DNA from: Acanthaster planci
Taxonomy: Eukaryota; Echinodermata; Asteroidea; Valvatida; Acanthasteridae
DNA length: 47,594 bases
Reading direction: 5' to 3'
Assembly (NCBI RefSeq): GCF_001949145.1
Contig: NW_019091377.1
Location: forward strand, 1,830,989 to 1,878,582
This document shows, piece by piece, positions 45,520 through 47,594 of this stretch. Both the position numbers and the translations under genes were made by a program. The first letter of the stretch is position 1, and each line of letters starts with the position of its first letter. The notes under the pieces were generated by a model, which did not search any database, was not told where the DNA came from, and was given only the letters and a program-made list of their open reading frames with translations.

Positions 45520-47049
45520 TTGGCTGGCTCTTCAAAAGCAACCCCAGTATCTGAGCCTTTCAGTAACATAGCTCGTGACAATGGAATAGCTTTTAAAGCT
45601 GAGGACAAGGTTTCTGTTCAGTCTTATGTAAATGCAATCACTCTTTCTGGTATGAACCCTCGGGATATAGTCTCAGCCTCTTGCATATCAAATGGACACG
45701 TGGCCGTCTATCTGAACTCTAGAGAAGCGGTTGAAGAAGCTGTCGTGTTCGGGCTGTAACATAATGATTCCTTCATCACCATTACCCCCCTTGGTTCAAC
45801 CTACTGAGAGACGTGCTGTCTAATGTCTACCCTGAACTACCCAATGCAGTCATTGTGCGAAACCTGTCAGGTTTCTGTAAACCAGTATCAGCAATCAAAC
45901 CCATACCGCTAGGGATAAAAGACAAAGACTTGTCTTATGTCATGTCTTTCAGATGCCAAGTACATGTCATCATAGGAACAAATGTCGCCATACCTGATCA
46001 CATGAACATTACTCACGCAGGAGTAAACTACAGAGTGTTTATCTCCAACAAGTCTGTCAGATGTTTCAACTGTGGAGAGAATGGCCATATAAGTAAAAAC
46101 TGCAAAAAACCAAAAATAGTCAGAAACTTCCACATCTGAGGCCAACACCGAACAATTCAACCCTTTGAATCCTCCCCCCAATTCATGCACAGCAAAAAAT
46201 CTGATCCCAAACACCCACCAAAAAACAGTACTCACCACCCTACCGATAACAATCAGTCTTCAATCACTGCAAACAGAATCGCAGACACTCGTGAGCCTCA
46301 AGGGCCATCTACCAAACTGGACGGTCCGCCTCCTACAGCAAAATCTCCAGAAAGGCAAGAGGAGGAAAAGAGAACACATGTACGACCAAACAAACCACCA
46401 CCCCAAAACATACTGCCTCCTCTGGGCAATCTACAACACCATCCTCACATGAGTCCAATAGCACTGACATTCCTTCTATCTGGGGTTCACCCCCAACACC
46501 CTCCAGAGTTTCACCCCCTCTCTTCACTGAGGTAGTAGCTAAAAGGAAACACAAGCCATCTAAACCAAAAGAGGACATTCCTAATCCTCTAGTGCCACTC
46601 AAGTCACCCTCTCCACAACGAAAATTGAGAAAACAAATTGAAGTGATCCACCTCAAATTGATACAGAGGAAAATATTACCCAGGTCCTCGATGACAGTCA
46701 AATGTCTTTGGAGTCACAAACACAGCCATCTCAACTGGAAATGGAAAGTGACCAAGGGTCAATTTCCTCCGACTGGAGTCAACTTACTCAAGATGATGAC
46801 GGGCCGGTGAGTGTAAATCTCTCAAAAGGGCCTTTGAAAAAGGAGGAGATTGCCGATTTTCTCAAGTGCGTCAAGTCTCGTCGGAAACCGCTCGACGTTG
46901 CTAGGAAATTCACTAACGATATCCCTGATCTAGTCAAACAGCTAAAACCACTTAAAAACAGCTCCCAGCTGACGAAGAACATGCAACAGAGAATTCGCAA
47001 ACTTGTCAGGAACCTTGATCCAACTGATCCCATTCATCTCATTCCATGA
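45520..47049 (+). pseudogene. Tx1/L1-like LINE ORF1 (zinc-knuckle protein), broken
   Basis: ORF1 proteins of this LINE group bind RNA and chaperone retrotransposition. Visible parts are an N-terminal RRM-like stretch (45520-45759, with NGHVAVYLNSREAVEEAV), a second frame from 45813 containing VRCFNCGENGHISKNCKK, and a Pro/Ser-rich linker (46140-46640). The C-terminal region (46702-47049) contains LSKGPLKKEEIADFLKCV, similar to the end of Tx1-type ORF1. The zinc knuckle at 46062-46103 is a perfect C-x2-C-x4-H-x4-C. A TGA at 46137 and at least three frame changes show it is no longer functional. An upstream ATG at 45469 stops at once. Confidence 0.8.
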
Positions 47050-47094
47050 TACTTTTTTCTTGTCCTCTTTTTCACGTGACACTCTCCTCAGCAA

Positions 47095-47594
47095 TGCTTA
47101 ATACAGGGGGGTGTTCGACGCTAAATCTGAACAAGTCACCTGGTCTGGATGGACTAACCACCGAGTTCTATCAGATTTTTTGGAACATCTTAAAGGATGA
47201 TCTAATGGCAGTCCTCAATGATTCTGTCTCCTCTGGACTCCTACCTGTCTCCTGCTGAAGGGGAGTTATTACCCTCCTTCCAAAGACAGGAGATTTGTTA
47301 GACATCTCTAATTGGCGCCCAGTTTCTCTACTTAACACAGACTACAAAATCTTTGCCCAAATCATTGCCAATCGGCTAAAAAATGTCATCGGAAGCATCG
47401 TTCATCCAGACCAAAGCTATACTGTTCCTAGTCGATCTATTCATGATAACATCATCTTAATAAAAGACATTCTTATGTACGCCAACTCTCATGATGTTCC
47501 CCTTGTGGTTTTAAATCTTGTTAAAAAAAAGGCTTTTGATAATGTTGATCATAATTATTTGTTTACAGTAATTATGAAAACCCTGGGCTTTGGA
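47095..47594 (+). pseudogene. Tx1/L1-like LINE ORF2 reverse transcriptase, deleted and truncated by window
   Basis: From about 47119 the frame reads NLNKSPGLDGLTTEFYQIFW, the start of an L1/Tx1-type RT domain, then after a TGA at 47257-47259 continues LPKTGDLLDISNWRPVSLLN, KIFAQIIANRLKNVI, HPDQSYTVPSRSIHDNI and KKAFDNVDHNYLF up to the window edge. The apurinic endonuclease and the N-terminal RT-adjacent region, normally several hundred residues, are missing: only about 70 bases separate the ORF1 stop from the RT. In motif A the catalytic Asp before xxxKAFD is Asn (VLNLVKKKAFDN). The YxDD motif should lie beyond the window. It has the same orientation as ORF1, so the two are almost certainly one element. 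Confidence 0.85.

Larger units (their letters stand above)
43068..47594. other. Stomatin intron 7 (runs off the window)
   Basis: At least 4.5 kb, occupied largely by two LINE fragments in opposite orientation. Its acceptor and the final stomatin exon or exons are outside the window. Confidence 0.7.
45520..47594 (+). mobile_element. Internally deleted Tx1/L1-clade non-LTR retrotransposon
   Basis: Combines the zinc-knuckle ORF1 and the RT domain just described. An internal deletion of more than 1 kb between ORF1 and the RT removed the endonuclease. The 5' boundary is uncertain; sequence from about 45230 could be its 5' UTR. The 3' end is outside the window. It is inserted sense within the last visible stomatin intron. 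Confidence 0.8.

Overview
This is eukaryotic (animal) genomic DNA: AT-rich, intron-rich and full of decayed transposable elements, with one 991-base assembly gap. The only host gene I can support is a stomatin-family gene on the + strand. Seven coding exons, at 17964-18102, 19530-19636, 22729-22801, 24069-24151, 29766-29969, 40308-40363 and 42989-43067, have matching GT/AG boundaries and phases. They join into about 247 residues, and the C-terminal part (roughly the last 40-90 residues by comparison with the family) must lie beyond the right edge. The large introns, the animal-type LINEs and the frequent TACATGTA palindrome suggest a marine invertebrate such as a hemichordate, cephalochordate or other invertebrate deuterostome. 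That placement is inference.

Left third (1-17.7 kb): a graveyard of mobile elements with no intact gene. In order it holds a short antisense LINE ORF2 fragment (about 107-400), a broken two-exon relic of an integrase-core-like protein (486-1373), and the decayed remains of a Polinton/Maverick-type element. In the last of these, a DDE integrase (+, about 4540-5320) converges tail-to-tail on a protein-primed family B DNA polymerase (-, about 9060-5336). Next come a long imperfect palindrome (10430-10735), one copy of a dispersed repeat that carries a conserved reading frame (11480-12010, -), a degenerate minisatellite (12440-12660), a small cysteine-rich zinc-ribbon-like relic (14112-14277, -) and a foldback at 17304-17420.

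Middle and right (17.7-47.6 kb): the stomatin gene, whose introns carry almost everything else. These include a subterminal-repeat MITE (about 21770-22097), the second copy of the dispersed ORF-bearing repeat (25340-25885, +), an element with perfect 25-bp terminal inverted repeats and a tRNA-like core (29072-29299), two GAGACC-rich repeats, a near-perfect hairpin (32795-32857), a 31-bp x 6 minisatellite (36354-36539), a 30-bp tandem array (39088-39240), a tRNA-derived SINE-like unit (40915-41100), an antisense CR1/Rex-like reverse transcriptase fragment (about 44975-43640) and a Tx1/L1-like LINE (45520 to the end).

The mobile elements do not form a working system with the host gene. Each recognised enzyme is frame-broken and several have lost catalytic residues: motif A Asp to Asn in both RTs, exonuclease I Asp to Asn and loss of the polymerase motif C segment. 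I found no prokaryotic-style operon, CRISPR array or defence system. The most novel-looking signals are the repeat whose reading frame is kept in two diverged copies and the cysteine-rich relic near 14.2 kb.
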